DNA of 64,000 nucleotides. Origin: Isoetes taiwanensis (taxonomy: Eukaryota > Streptophyta > Lycopodiopsida > Isoetales > Isoetaceae). Below, piece after piece: positions 1-13,217 of this stretch. How positions within the stretch are numbered: the stretch's first letter is position 1; each line of letters opens with the position of its first letter. Position numbers and translations under genes: made by a program. The stretch spans positions 4,092,847 through 4,156,846 of the forward strand of contig JAJEKV010000038.1 of NCBI GenBank assembly GCA_021234155.1, given 5' to 3'. A model generated the notes under the pieces. That model was not told the origin of the DNA, made no database searches, and saw nothing but the letters and a program-made list of their open reading frames with translations.

Positions 1-2621
1 ATAAAGTCTTCATATGAACATATAAGCAAACAAGAAGGACTCAAATCCTGCAATATTTGGTTAATTAGAAACAATTGCCACCAGAAGATGCAACATGGGT
101 TCTCGAAATGGATCTTGATAAGGCTTACCAGGACTTTATGAAGCAAAGCCAAGGGCATACCATCAAATGATGTGATCAAACCCGACTCCGAAGTGAGCAT
201 GTCCTCTTCTGATTGGTAGATCCAACAAGGATCGTAAAGGGGACTAGTTATAGAATGCATCCTAAAAAGGGAGATTTCATGTAGGCATTATAGAACACAT
301 TCGTCTATGGCCACTATGAAAACAATGCCATTCCTTATGTCAAGACGAATAGCTAGCCCTAGGCATGGTAGGAATCCCTATTTCTATTTCAAAATAGGGA
401 GGAGGGGTCTCTTTTAGCGACAACATATTATATATTATCGGAGTACTAATGCCACGATGAATCTCCAAGCCAGTAGCAGTTGGCTTCCTGGCTGCAGGTC
501 TCACGGTGGTCCATTGAGGATCCATGACTTCTATTTCTCTAAATATACTATGGGTTATGTGTGCTATGTTTTGTGTGAAAGTCGTACATCGAACCAATGA
601 TCATGGTTGATCTATGTATAGTTCTATTTTATATCAAACTATTTTCTATGTTATAATTTAATTGTCTCTTAAATTGAGATATCAATGCTTCAATGTTGAG
701 GACAACATTAATTTAATGTGATGTTCCAATACAATGTATGCCGTTTGTACAAATACATGATCGTCACCATGAAGAATTAATACTTAAGTTAACTATTCAT
801 GTTAATGATTAACAAGGTAATGTTAGCTATATTAAAATAAACATAATTAATAACTAGTTATGGTGCCCGGCGTTGCCAGTAAACAATGTGGCTTGGAGGG
901 GGCAATGGTGGTATAGAGCAAGCTTTTAAGATTCGTTGATAAGGATAAAGAACCATTGTGCAAAAAGATATGGATTTGGTCTCACATGTTGAACTGTAGA
1001 AATGAGATAGTTCTATCGAAATGATTTTAGTGTGAGGCATTGGTAGGCTTTAGCAACCTATAGAAATTTGTATTGCGATGTGGAAGCAACAATAGTTGTT
1101 ATTTGGATTGTGTCAACTATAAGTAATGTCTGGTTTAGAGCGTAGAAGTGGTAATTAGCATTACTCTGAGTTTATTTTGATTAAATAGGTTCTGATAATT
1201 GTGAGTAAATTGATTCTTTTCTATTTGAATGGCAATAGGTGAAGGAATGGAATGCACAGCGATGTATATGATAACTTTTTTCCTCTATGAAATTTGGAAG
1301 GTGTACTACATGGTTACAATGGGTTATCGAAATGTATAGTGTCTACAATGAACATTCCTATTGGATTAAGCATAAGAATAAAGGAAACAACATAAAATAA
1401 GACCATATCTTGCCTTACTTTGTTGGAATATGAGAGAGTATTTCAATAGGTTAATTTATTAGGTTTCGTTGGAATATGGGTGATTATTAACTTGGGCACC
1501 CACACCAACAGTCGAGCTTTAGTACAAAAAGGAAGTGCATGGATTTATGAATTAGTTTGATATTGCAGTGCGAATTCCTAATTTCTAGTCCTAATTTCCA
1601 CCGACACTTTTGTATCAACTCACATCTTATCTTTACAAAGGACCCCATGTCCAACATGAACAATATTTGAACACACATGATCGTAAACATGTTCAAAACA
1701 TGGTCTTCGTGTTGTTTCACCAAACATGTTCAAAACATGGTCTGGCTGTCAATGGATAAAGCTTAGTCGTGTAGTTTCACCAAACATGTTCAAAACGTGG
1801 TCTGGCTTACGGTACATGGTTATTTGTGATTGTATCCAAATTGTTGCAATGTGGCAATAACTAGATTGTCCTAATAAATGTCATCACTCCATTGAATTAA
1901 CAAAGCAAAGCATTGGTTTGTAAAATATGAGCAACACCATAAATTTTGTCCACAATACCTCTCTATAAACACTTTGATCTCAAATTTGATAACAAAACCA
2001 GCCATTACAAATTTAATTGTTGCTTTAAAACATATAGTCAAAATTGTTTTAATGAACAAAGCATAAGGTTAAGATGCAATAAGGTTAACTTGAGGATGAA
2101 AACAATAATTTAGCAGCAATGACGTATGAAATATGATGTGCAAGTGGATATGATCCGGCCTTGGTTTTGTGATAAGAAGAGTCTTGTACATCACCACTAA
2201 TGGCTTATTAGAAAGAAAGAAAGACACAACCCATGTGGTCATTTGGTCAAAATAACATCTTATATTTTTAAGTAGACGACAAAGCAGAAAGACACAAATA
2301 GACATGGTTTCTTGGTGTGACCATAGAAATATAGTATGAGTGAACATAAACATGAAATGTGGCAAGGACACAATTATAAGACATTCCTACAGACAAGTCA
2401 TTGATTGACGTGATCACATGGGTGACATTCTGTATGTCATTTGGTTGAACAGTCTGCCAGCAATTATGCAAATATATGTACAACAGCATCGAGTACCTAT
2501 TATTCATGCATGCATTAGAAGCATACTACAATGCTTGCTATCTATTTCTGCGTCCTTGTTCCTCCATGGAACTTGCAAGTAGCCTCTAAGCCTTGCATGT
2601 AAAATTTAGTCATGTTATCAC
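1..2621. other. AT-rich stretch without a supportable gene
   Basis: Only short open frames without recognisable motifs occur here on either strand. A 60-bp-spaced repeat built on CAAACATGTTCAAAACATGG lies at about 1,685-1,808 (two full copies and one partial). I see no RNA gene, transposon end or promoter that I could defend. Confidence 0.6.
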
Positions 2622-2840
2622 AAACATTTTGAAGACGTTTTAAAAAACATTTTGAAGACGTTTTGGAACAATATAATCAGATCTTGGAGCACTATTTTTT
2701 TAAGCTTACATCACATCTTGAATACTATTTTTTTAAGTTTTCCACGTGTAATATTTTACTCATCTCATGACAAAAACATTTTAAAATTGGAAAGCAATAT
2801 AATCACATCTTGAGCACTACTTTTTTTAAGTTCCCATGCA
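2622..2840 (+). repeat. short degenerate tandem repeats
   Basis: The unit ACATTTTGAAGACGTTTT occurs twice in a row at 2,624-2,664. It is followed by three diverged copies of a block that reads roughly ATCACATCTTGAGCACTA and ends in a T-run plus AAG, up to about 2,835. No coding meaning is visible. Confidence 0.6.
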
Positions 2841-2901
2841 ATCAGAATACAAATCTGTTCTAGAACTACATCCCATGTGTACAATAAATAGCTAACTATT
2901 T

Positions 2902-3293
2902 CAATGGGCTAGACAATGTCCTGGGCAGATTACATTTGACATCTTTTCTAAGTTTTCTCATCATTTCTTCGAAAGCGGTATGGTCAAATATAAGGAAGCC
3001 TTGAGCAGAAGCAATGCTATATGCATTCAAACAGTAGCCATAACTATCATGTTTGAAAGTGATAGACATACTCTAATTGAAAACAACAAAAACTACAACT
3101 CTAACTTTAATAGTTTTGCCTGAGAACGACCCATCGACCATCTTTGATATGATAATTGAATATGCATTATCATGATCTTCTTGAAAGATAGTGGGCTATA
3201 TTAAATAGGAGCCAATGTACAGTTGAGTATTTCCTCTTTAGGTTTGCAAGAACTGAGCAAAAGGCATCCTAAATTTGATGCCGTCAATGAAGA
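2902..3293 (-). pseudogene. decayed ORF of unknown origin
   Basis: One minus-strand frame stays readable for about 130 codons and is broken by three in-frame stops (one TAA and two TAG). The last uninterrupted piece is about 60 residues. It is amphipathic and ends in a lysine/arginine-rich helix-like segment (EEMMRKLRKDVK). The composition looks like former coding sequence rather than random AT-rich DNA. I do not recognise the family. It may be a piece of a transposon ORF, and the call rests on frame openness alone. Confidence 0.25.
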
Positions 3294-4489
3294 ATATACA
3301 GTATCAAACATATATGCCTGTGGGGAGAAAGGCGGGTAAAGACCTAAAAGCTAGTAGGATTATGAATGATTCTAGCTAGAACATCGTAAATTCCAACAAA
3401 TGCGACATGTGTACAAGAGCCTGCCTAGTTGTAGATGCTATGTAATGACTTAGCACCCAGTAACGGAACATAGTAAGATTATGGAGGATAGGACCTTGTT
3501 GAGTGTAGCTATTGGGGTCCTTTTTAGCAAGATAGGCTTATAGTCGATCACTTGTATGGGCCGGGTATGAGTTTGACACCTCCTGGGTTGCAGGCATAGT
3601 TCTGGGCTCGATAGAATGTAGGTGAGCCCGACCTATGCTTTTTGGGGGATAAGTTGGTTACGAATGGGTGTGCCTAGTCCTCTAGCCCATCCACAATCTC
3701 ATTATACTCCTGGAAGGGGACTTGTCCAATTCCTACCTGATCGGACCAGGAAGATGTAACTTAGAGTAGTTCCATATCGTGACTCTATGGAATTACATAT
3801 CTGGAAGTTTATAATTGCTACTCAGCATGTCTCAGCCTATGCAAAGTGTGCATAGGATGGACGGATATAGTGGACTATCCTGACCAATGTTCTATGCCAG
3901 CCAACGCCATTGTCATTACTTTGTCTCTTGTTATCTGGAGACCTTGACCTCAGTCGACCCCCTTTTGAGTCTGAGACCAGGGTAGAACCCTTAATTCTGA
4001 AACATTATGTATGTGTATGACGATGTTCGGTATTGATGACAGACGAACCATCCTTCGAGATGGCATATTATTATGTATTGTTGCTAGATGCTAACATGTA
4101 CGTACACTTTCGTAGAGTAGGATAACCTAGAGGAGGAATGGGGCCAATGACATCTCCATGTCCTTCACTCGGACACTTGGTCACCACAAGTGGTCCGAGT
4201 CAGATAGAGGCCTTTCCTAGTGATAGTATTGCTCGAAAGGGGGATTTTCTATATTTATACGATGGGAGCATTGTATAGGTTTACGGAGAGTCACGAGACC
4301 CACTGAGTGAAGCAAACCTGCATATGCATAAGAGCACACACCCAAATACACCTCAAAGATCAAGCGGCTCTTATGAGGGGCAAGTGAAGAACATAGATAA
4401 GCTTTAGCAATGCTACCTTGAGCACATTAAACATCCGGACCTTTGAAGACAACTAGTTTTTCTTCTTCTTTAAATAGACCAAAGCAACC
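3294..4489. other. no supportable gene
   Basis: No long frame, RNA gene or transposon terminus is recognisable on either strand. The base composition is more balanced than in the first 2 kb. Confidence 0.5.
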
Positions 4490-4740
4490 AGTCAGATGCT
4501 AGATGGAAAGCCTTGCTTTGTGATTTTGTCAAGGCAATGGGATAAATTGCCAAAAGTATTGACGATTTGGAGAAACCGAGTCTGGTGCTAGATGGAAAGC
4601 TGGGCTTAAGATTTTGTCAAGGTACTGGGATAAATTGCCAAAAGTATTGACAATTTGAAGTAGCAATTTGAACTAGTTCCCATGCATGTCGAAGGTAGTA
4701 GCAATTTGAACTAGTTCCCATGCATGTCGAAGGTAGCGAT
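4490..4740 (+). repeat. two adjacent tandem duplications
   Basis: A block of about 75 bp beginning GCTAGATGGAAAGC and ending near CAAAAGTATTGACAATTTG is present twice (about 4,496-4,572 and 4,585-4,657). It is followed by a 38-bp unit present twice without interruption (4,661-4,736). The second pair lies in the 3' part of a decayed LINE on the other strand. Confidence 0.7.
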
Positions 4741-5040
4741 AGGAAGAAACAATGCTCAATGATCTCGCTTTTTAAGCTTGCATAATGGATGCAAATTTGA
4801 CACTTTAGGGACAATATCGGACAACCAAATTAACTCTGAGATATGGAAGAATCTGCAACCAAAGTATAGCCACTTTAGGATGTAGCAGCTTATCCCATGC
4901 CCAAGTCCACATCTGCTTCTATTGAGGAGGAAGGAGTTGAAAGTACCAATTATTAGGAGGAGGACAAATATCAACATAGAGTTCACAAATTTGCATTCCT
5001 TAACCTCCTAGTGAAAGTTCCACACTAAGACATCTTCTTG
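4690..5040 (-). pseudogene. LINE fragment: zinc-binding region after reverse transcriptase
   Basis: Read on the minus strand in shifting frames, this gives the pattern that follows the reverse transcriptase in plant L1-type LINEs. There is a tryptophan-rich stretch (WAWDKLLHPKVAILWLQILP), then a Cys-x2-Cys ... Ile-Glu-His-Cys module (CQIC ... SEIIEHCFFL). The same order is seen in the better preserved LINE at 19.9-21.5 kb. At least two frameshifts and one stop separate the pieces. No poly(A) end or target duplication was found, so it is an old internal fragment. Confidence 0.55.
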
Positions 5041-5099
5041 TTGTGGCAGATTTGGTAGTAGAGAATAGAAATTTTTTTGCCAAAATAGGTCTTCTCATC

Positions 5100-6300
5100 T
5101 GTGACGTCCCCTGCTCATATAGGGTGCCCTGCACGTATAGAACTGGAGTTCGTTCCTCCTGTCATCGCATAACTACCAACACGAGGCCATCTACTTATCA
5201 TCAGGTTCTTGATGGTGGGCAAGAACGTAACGGGAAAGAATAGACGTGTCATTCGTCCCGTCTCTTTCGGGAACTATCTAGCTGCGGAAGCGCATAAAAT
5301 ATAAGCACATAGCATCATATAAAATACATATCCACCTCGGTGGCTCACCATAATATAACATCTGAATAACAAACATCAATAACATCAACAAAGAAGGGAA
5401 ATCCTACCCAAGGCTCAGACTCATGAGGAGAGACTGAGGGCTTGAATCTCTAGAAGTCAATGCAGACAAATGGATTTGGTTGGCACAAGAACATGGCCAT
5501 TGGATAGTCTACTCCATCTGCCCCTCGTGCGCATACTTTGCAGATAGGCTAAAAAATATTGGAGATGTGACCATAGCCTGCTAGGTGCATAGTCCTGGGT
5601 TGCATCTTCCCAGTCTCGATGAGGCAGGAGGGGCACGCCAATTACATGCGAGCTAGAGAGCCATTGCTCGTCTATGACTTGAAACCCACTGAGGCGATGC
5701 ATCATCTAGGAGGTGTCGAGCCCATAACTTGCCCTCACCCAGTGGAGAACTATCAGGTCTAGCCCACAATGTTCCCCCATCGTCGCTATGCACCAGAGGG
5801 ATCAATTGTAGCCAGACAAGCCTTCCTTATCAACCAGGCAGGCTCCTATACACAGGCCGCATTTACTAGGTACTAATGAGGTTACTCTAGGAACATCATC
5901 TACAAAGGCTCTGGGTCTCTACCCCCCTTTCCCAATACACAAGGCCCACAGAGTAATATCATATCATCCAATAAACTGGAATAACAGAATAGAGATCTCA
6001 TCTATCTATTCTAACATACATGGTTAGGTTCGTTCGTTAGAGGCTGAGATCTAGGGATCTAGAGGTCCACTAGGGCTAAGAAGAGATGCAAACTCGACTC
6101 AATGTCAGTTGGGAAGCCGGCATTGCACGCCAGATCAGTCGCATACCAGATTTGCTTCCAGTCCTCGGATGGCACCCATGCTGTCGGGATGGCTCGTGCT
6201 GATTGAGTCTTAGCGATCTACTTGGGAAAGTGAGCTCCCTAGGTGCTGCCAAGTCGGAATGGATCTGTTGCAGGTGCAATGCGAGTTCTGGAGGCTGGAA
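5100..6300 (-). repeat. diverged LTR-like repeat, copy A
   Basis: This block matches, in order and orientation, the repeats at 31,350-33,058 (B) and 42,161-43,793 (C). Shared landmarks are TGTGACGTCCCCT at the low end, CTAGCTGCGGAAGCG, TCCTACCCAAGGCTC, a stretch around ACCAGAGGGATC, and TCTAGAGGTCCACTAG-like sequence near the high end. On the minus strand the low end reads GGGGACGTCACA, a normal CA-type LTR end. No element internal region is recognisable next to it, so it behaves like a solo or orphan LTR. The high-end boundary is not clear. No protein is encoded. Confidence 0.55.
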
Positions 6301-6539
6301 TCTGAAAGGGACACTTTTAGGATTCTAGACTCTTTTTAACATGATGCTTTTAGGGTTTGGAATCTAAAAGGTCACTTAGGGCTATTGCCACGTGGCAATG
6401 GCTATATGCACATATTAATAGATCCAATGATCATATTTCAATGTACAACCATATACGGTTGCAATGTACATGCTGTTTCACTACTCAAAGTGCAAAACCA
6501 CCAATTCCACCTTCTGCTCACACCATCACGGACACATAA

Positions 6540-9383
6540 GTCGTACCACATATTCAAACTTCGGAAGTTGAAGTCGTTGATCTAGGAGATAATCAACCCA
6601 TCCGGTTGGTTGCTAATCTCCCTAAACCTTATAAAGCTCGTGCTCTGAGCCTCTTCAAGAAGTTCAAACATATCTTTGCATGGAGCTACAAAGATTTAAG
6701 AGGTATCAAGAAAGAGTTGGAGGGACTAACCATTCCCGTCAAACCAGATGCACACCCAATCTAGCAACGACTGGATAGGCTCAACCCCAATTATCGTGAT
6801 TGTGTCAAAGCAGAAATAGATAAACTGTTGGCTGCTGGATTGATTTACGAGATCAAACATTCCGAGTGGATGAGCCCAATTGTAATTGCTCTCAAGCATA
6901 ATGGTAAAATACATGTTTGCGTGGATTACCGAAAACTTAATCAGGCCACGGAACGTGATCATTTTTCGCTACCCTTCACAGATCAAGTTCTTGAAGAAGT
7001 AGCAGGCTATGAGATGTACTCCTTTATGGGCGGCTTCTCGAGCTATAATTAAATATCTATCAAGGGTGAGGATCAATTGAAAACTACATTCACCACGCCA
7101 TGGGGCACTTTTGCCTACAAAGTGGTGCCTTTTAGATTATCCAACTCTCCCTCTACTTTTTAGCGCATTATGCTCTTTGTTTTTCAAGATTACATGAAAG
7201 ATAATGCTTTTCTGCAAGTTTTTCAAGATGTTTTTTCTGCTTATAGCTCCATGAATGATCATCTCGATAAATTGGAATTCATTTTCCAAAAATATGATGA
7301 ATCTGGTATCATTTAAATCCAGAAAAGTGCACTTTTTGTGTCACTTCAGGTGTCCTTCTTGGCCACATGCTGAGCAAAGATAGCATCAATACGCACCCTA
7401 CAAAAATCAGTTGTGTGCTCAAAGCTCAAGGACCTTCCAACATCAAGGAGACATGTTCATTCTTGGGCAAGGTAAATTATTATGCCACCTTCATTCCAGG
7501 GCTCGCTGCCATTGCAGATCCCATTCATAAACTTGCGGGTGATGAATCCTCTTGGGCTTAGAATCCCCATGCGGATGCAGTGTTTCAAAAATTGAAGGTT
7601 CTACTCACTCAAGCTCTTGTTCTTGTTCCACCTCAATGGGCAAAGCTTTTCATGTTCACGTTGATGCCTCGGCCTTTGCCATTGGTGTTGTTCTTTCTCA
7701 AGAATACCATTCTCACCCTGACAAGCCTATTCGCTATGCCATCAAGAAACTTAATCCCGCTGAGAAGAATTATTTTGCCACGGAACGAGAAGCGCTTGGA
7801 CTCATCTTCTGTGTCCAAAGGTTCCGTCATTATTTGTTGGGTAGCAAAATCAAGTTCTTTGTTGACCATCAAACTCTTCTTTATCTGATCAACAAAATCA
7901 CGCCCACAGGATGCATTGCCCGTTGGGTGCTGCTCCTTCAAGAGTTTGATCCCTTCGAAATCATTCATAAGGCTGGTAAGGCACATGTTGTGCCTGATTA
8001 CCTTTACCTTTCACGCATTCAAACGGATGACCCATCCACGGGTGTTTTAGATGCTTTTCCTGATGCACAACTCAACTTGGTCACGACCACGCCCCATTGG
8101 TTTCATGACTATCAGCAATATCTGCTCTCTGGTGCATTACCCTCAGAAGACCCCACGCTCTCTCTTGAAAAGCTCCGATCACGCCGCCAACAGTTTCTTT
8201 GTGAAGTCCATGACTATACCTTGGTCGATGGGACATCTCTATAAGCGTGGCAAGGACATGGTTTTGCGTCGATGTATTCTTCCTCATGAAGTCCCTGAGA
8301 TTGTTCGCCAAGCCCACGAAGGTCTTGGCGGAGGACATTTTAGTGGTGATACCACGGCATACAAAATTCTTCTAGCCGGCTATATCTGGCCCATGCTCTT
8401 CAAGGACGCCCACGCTCATGCACGTCGACCCACGGTCTGTGACGCTCTTCCTTTAACATCAGTTGCCACGCCAATAACCCTTCAGCAAATGGGGAGTGAA
8501 TTTTATTGGGCCCATGGATCCACCAGCGTGGCATTCCCGTGCTCGCTATATACTGGTGATCACAGATTATGCCATTAAGTGGGCAGAGGCATGTGCACTT
8601 CCTAATAATACTGCTGCAAGCACGGCTAACGTCCTTTACACGCATGTCATCATACGTTTCGGTTGTTCCACGGAACTTGTCAGTGACCGAGGTGTTCATT
8701 TTGTAAATCAGACGATCAAAGAATTGACGGACTATTTGCACATTCATCACAGAAAGAGTACTCCTTATTATCCACAAGGAAATGGCCTTGCAGAAAGCAC
8801 AAATAAGACACTCATCAACATTTTGAAGAAAATTTGTGAAGCTTCTAGAACTGATTGGCAGGAAAAATTACCTACTGTTTTGTGGGCCTACAACACCAGT
8901 TTCAAGATGGCAACAGGACAAACACCGTTTAAATTGGTCTATGGTCAAGAAGCTCTCATGCCTTTTGAATACGTTCTTCCGTCCCTTCGTTTCCAACTTG
9001 CTACTGTGCATGATCCACCTGCTGCTCTCCAGAAGCATGTTTATCAATTACAACAGTTAGATGAGCTGCGTAGAGATGCTTATCTTCGAGTTCTTGTTGG
9101 ACAACATTTAAGAAAGCGCTGGCATGACAAACACATCAAAGAAAAGACATTCAAGGAATGAGATTTAGTTCTTCTTTATGATTCCATATATAAACATTTT
9201 CTAGAAAAATTGAAATTTCGGTGGCTTGGTCCTTACCAAATTCTTAAAGTGGTGCAGCCCAGTGTGTTTTAACTGGCTGAGTTAGATGGCACTCTGTTAC
9301 CCACTCTGGTTAATGGCTTTCGACTTAAACTCTTTCATACAGACAAAACCGACACAATTTCAGAACCAGAGATGCAAGAATGA
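6540..9383 (+). pseudogene. Ty3/gypsy pol relic (RT, RNase H, integrase)
   Basis: The frame opens with a segment ending in FAWSYKDLRG, typical of the linker before reverse transcriptase in Tat/Athila-type gypsy elements. Reverse transcriptase follows (VCVDYRKLN, then a broken MYSFMGGFSSYN block and WGTFAYKV). RNase H lies at about 7,560-7,990 (FHVHVDASAFAIGVVLSQ, ATEREALG). Integrase covers about 8,230-9,160, with a Cys-poor H2C2 region, FIGPMDP, VSDRGVHFVN and NGLAESTNKTL for the DDE residues, and WLGPYQI near the C-terminus. In-frame stops lie near 6,762 and 7,050, frameshifts near 7,560 and 8,240, and the usual YxDD reads FQDVF. Gag, protease and LTRs are missing, so it is 5' truncated and inactive. 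Confidence 0.9.
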
Positions 9384-9501
9384 GTCCAAACACTTACTTA
9401 TATTCAAAAAGCGGCAAATTACAACAAAATTGGGCCTCAACCATATTTAATCGCTAAGGGCTCCGCCCTATGAACAAAATCCTAATGGAAAAAAAACACG
9501 G

Positions 9502-9741
9502 CTACTCTGGATTGGTAACAGCACAGGCGTGCAGGATCAGGTACAGGCATTGCTCTGTGTCCCAGTGAAGATGTAGGACCACATCCTGCGGGTTCGTCAT
9601 AGGGTCTGGATTGTCCGCAAACTCGGCCAGCCACCCATCTATTGGGATTCCCCGATTCCTCAGCTTCCAGAGATCAAAATCTGTCATCTTACAAGTGATC
9701 CATTCGCAACAGTTTTTTGGCATAGTGTTGGGCATCTCCAT
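9502..9741 (-). CDS. 79-aa antisense ORF downstream of gypsy pol
   Basis: An uninterrupted minus-strand frame lies just beyond the gypsy integrase, facing it. It begins MEMPNTMPKNCCEWITCKMT and is rich in tryptophan, cysteine and acidic residues. Several Tat-lineage plant retrotransposons carry an extra antisense ORF between pol and the 3' LTR, and the position fits that arrangement. I see no domain that names it. The alternative is a chance frame in decayed 3' element sequence. Confidence 0.35.
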   Translation of the reverse strand: MEMPNTMPKNCCEWITCKMTDFDLWKLRNRGIPIDGWLAEFADNPDPMTNPQDVVLHLHWDTEQCLYLILHACAVTNPE

Positions 9742-10559
9742 CCTCGCAAATTGGTGCTCACTTTTTGAACCTTGCTCATCTTATATAGTCCTACCACCTA
9801 TGGGCTGCCATCGTGGCCCAATCAAACTTCTGTTGATATGTCTGCATGCAAGATACATTCAATCCCAAATTCTACTATCTCGCCGCAAATCTAGTCACGG
9901 TCTCCTCTCTCTGCACTGTTGTCTCTGCCACAACCTTTTTTTATAACCTCCGACTCTCGAGTTGCCCATCTTTATTACGCTCATTAGACTCCATGGCAAT
10001 CGAAAATGATTCTTCGTACCTCACCACGACGTCCCATTAGTTCGTTCATCCCCAGTTCATCTCCATCCTTCATTCACTCTTAGTTGCTTTTTGGAATTTA
10101 ACTAAAAAAATTTGAGTTCCAGATGCTTCTTTCATCTCTGCTGCCATCTGGCACCATCAACGGTTTAGATTCCACTTCTGAAGTTCTCTATAAAAATCTT
10201 GTTGAACAGACGCGCAACCTAAAAGCTTTTGCAACTTCTTCGCTCTTCGTCTTCCGCCTCAAAAAAAAAAATAAAAAATCATCAATTGCCATGTGGCTGC
10301 TTCTCCAAAGCTCTCCAGGCCACTGCACCTATGGATCCGGCCCTCTTTGAATCAGTTATTTTTTCAACTGCTACTGTCCACGAACCTCTTCAAGGTGCCA
10401 ATTGAGAAGTAGCTGAAAGGGCGGGGTTGTTATAATTTTCCAAACAAGAACTCCCTGTTCCTAATCTGGCTCAACTAGCAGTTTGTTGCCCATCTCATCA
10501 AGACCGATGCAGGTGGATCACTACCGCATCACCCTCAATCAGAATCTTTTGCCTTAGGT

Positions 10560-10862
10560 AATGCAGGAGCATGATGTTACGGTTTATGGCCAAACACCAT
10601 ATGCGGCACCACTCACAAGCTCACGAATATTGCAAAGCCCCATGAAGTCTTTGTGAAGTTTTTGTGGCGAAAGTTCTATGGCTATTCCATTAAGAATACC
10701 CACATCAGCAAACCTTTCTTTTACACTGTCGTTGCTGCCATATATTCCACAAGCTTTGTTGATTGGCCTCAAATCATGTTTCAGCGCCTCCTCCATAAAG
10801 TCAATCATCTCCGTCAATCTCCAGGTTCCGACCTAGAATCTGCTATAGGATCAAATAGGTGA
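10560..10862 (+). pseudogene. extra-ORF fragment, possibly of the gypsy element
   Basis: A plus-strand frame of about 90 residues contains KFLWRKFYGYSIKNTHISK and DWPQIMFQRLLHKV, which look like real protein rather than noise. Upstream in the same region, two shorter pieces (10,123-10,350 and around 10,440-10,560) read similarly in other frames. Position and orientation fit an accessory ORF of the gypsy element. I cannot assign a function, and stops and shifts break the set. Confidence 0.3.
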
Positions 10863-12850
10863 ACATTCAATCAATCTGGAAAATTTATCAATAATCCAAA
10901 TTGTAAATAAACTTTGGAGGTCGGAATCAAGCTCAGGATGATCAAGCCGGTCCTTCTTCAAAGTCAGGAATCGCTTCTCTGCCTCAAAGCCCTCGAATCT
11001 TCTTCTGTTCAAAAGCCCCCTTTTGTAGATGCTCTGTTTTGTTGAGTTCTTGATCGATTCCCATTAATTCTCTGTCTTTTAGCTGGTACTTGGCATTCTT
11101 GGCATCAAACATGGTAATCCGGCAGGTTTGAGTCATGATTGAACAATTAATTAGGCCAGATTAGGCGGATCTTGGCAGTTCCAGGTTTTAGGGTTCGTGA
11201 AAACACAGGCGTTTTTCTGCTCGGCGGCCCAAGGTATATAACAAGAAATAAATCTGATATTTATAATTATAACGTGCAATATCCACGTGGGATTCAGTAC
11301 CTCAACCGCCCCACACGCCCGGATGTTCCACATGGCATGGGGGGATTGGCTGGGGGAAGAAAATAGACTTGGGGGGGGTAGATAGGAAAATTTTTATACC
11401 CCAAGGTCTGCAATGGGCCATTTTTTACTTTGGCCAAAAAAGCTTAAGGAATGAGTGATGTGGCATGTGGAAATGATGACAAGGCTAGGTGAGTATGACA
11501 TGGCAATTGGTGATGATGACATGTCAGCCAACTTGAGCTTGGAAAATTCTTTCTAGTCAAACATTGTAAATGATGTGGATGATGTGTGTGACAAGTGGAT
11601 AGTGATTGGGTGGCAATGATGATGTGGCAAAGTGATGTGTCATCTTATGGGTGCTAGTTTGATGCTTTGAGATAGACTTAGATTTTGAACATGGAAATGG
11701 AAGTATGACATGGCATGGCTAGAATGATGATGTGTATGGTGACTTGGCATATAAAATGCATTTTTCATAAGCCTATTTTTGAAATGCAACTTTTAGGCAT
11801 TCCCTAGGGCACACTTGAGTTTTGAACATTTCCCTTAGGGGTTTTTGCAACTTTTCTTTTTTCTTTGATCAAGTTGCATGAAATGTTGACTTTTGACCAC
11901 GAATATGTCCAAGTCAAGTGGAATTTTAAGCTTATGGGTGGTGATAAAGAGGTGTGAGTGGTGTGTAGCAAATGGATATTTCAAGAAGGTGTGTTTTGAC
12001 TAGAAAGAATTTTCAAAGCCAAGTTTGACTTTGGAAGGATTTATGTGCATGGAGTCAAAGTTCAATGGGTGTTTTATGATGGTGGAGGGTATGGTGAATG
12101 TGGAAAGGGGGTCAAAATGCACAAAGATGCCAAGTTCACAAGTGATTACATACCATGAGATGATCTTCAAGGGGTCTTCTCTCCATTCTTCTTTTCTTTT
12201 GCTTGATTCTCCTCTTGTCTCTTTTGAGTGACTTGAGTCAATTGTCCTTCCCTTGCTCTTCAAGTTCTTAATGCATGCTAATGAAGCATTCTCCTAGTGC
12301 CTTGCAATTCAGATCAAAGTGTAAGGATCAGTCCAAACATATGCTTAGCTCTTCCATGCTGCCATAGCATGGCAGCAATAAGCACATTTTCAGGATCCCA
12401 CTCTACCGAGGTTGGTGGAAGGGTTTTTTTATAATGTTAACATTTGCTTTGCAATTGATCCATATATGGTAAAACTAAGATAAAACAATCCTAAAGTATA
12501 ATGCCTCCTTGCCATTTTGGTCTACCCATGCAGGGTGATATGATTATGCTTGTGAGTGACTACATGACACTCTAAACCTATATACTTGAAAAGTAAAGCC
12601 ATATTAGATAGTAGGCATACTTTGGTTATGGCAAATAAATAAAAAATGAAAGGGAATTATTATTTTTGATAACCAAATATTTCATCCTAAATTATAAGAC
12701 CGTGACTTCTATCTCCCTCCGCCCCAATCGATGGCCTAAATTGTTCCATGTGTTGATTATGCCAAGTGGCATAATCTAGGCCATTAAAGATTGAAATGGC
12801 GATGTTTCTTGAAAAATGTAGCTTTTCATCTATCAAACATGGCATGTTGA
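10863..12850. other. no supportable gene; low-complexity patch
   Basis: At 11,440-11,760 the sequence is a loose mixture of ATGATGACATGTGGCAATG-like words without a fixed period. The rest has no recognisable gene, transposon end or RNA. The short frames around 12.0-12.3 kb on both strands overlap each other and look random. Confidence 0.5.
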
Positions 12851-12855
12851 TTATT

Positions 12856-13131
12856 CTAACATGGCATGGTTTTGGCCCGTAGGTGTCGTTCTGGCAATAG
12901 GGGCCATTGTTTAATTAATTTCCCTTCATTTGAAAAGCCTTTACAATTTGCATCCAATTTATCTATGCTCTCGCCAAGAGGAGTAATTCCACTCCGGCCA
13001 GTCCTAATTTCTGGCTTAGGGTTTGTGGGCCTTGCTACATCTTTCATGTGCAATTGCTTAGACATCAATGCATAACTTTCCGATGGCAAGTTTTGTCTAC
13101 TGAGATCTGTCATAGCAACCCATAACCACAT
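12856..13131 (-). other. possible coding exon of unknown family
   Basis: A 91-codon open minus-strand frame has protein-like composition, with segments KPEIRTGRSGITPLGESIDK and NEGKLIKQWPLLPERHLR. The next frame upstream on the same strand (13,218-13,436) may be a neighbouring exon. I do not recognise the family. No convincing splice pair joins the two pieces, and a plus-strand frame overlaps. Treat it as a candidate exon only. Confidence 0.25.
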
Positions 13132-13217
13132 GGAAAATCACTTCGGTTATCATTGTGTAAGATTATTCTACCAGATTGTCATCTTTTGTCCTTTTTGAAA
13201 CTTGATGATTTTTATAT

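Noticed and set aside
5457-6279. Minus-strand frames of 60-80 codons within copy A
   Set aside because: They lie in LTR-like sequence shared with B and C, where the corresponding frames are not conserved.
7633-7986. 117-codon minus-strand frame opposite the gypsy RNase H
   Set aside because: Shadow of the clearly recognisable RNase H on the plus strand.
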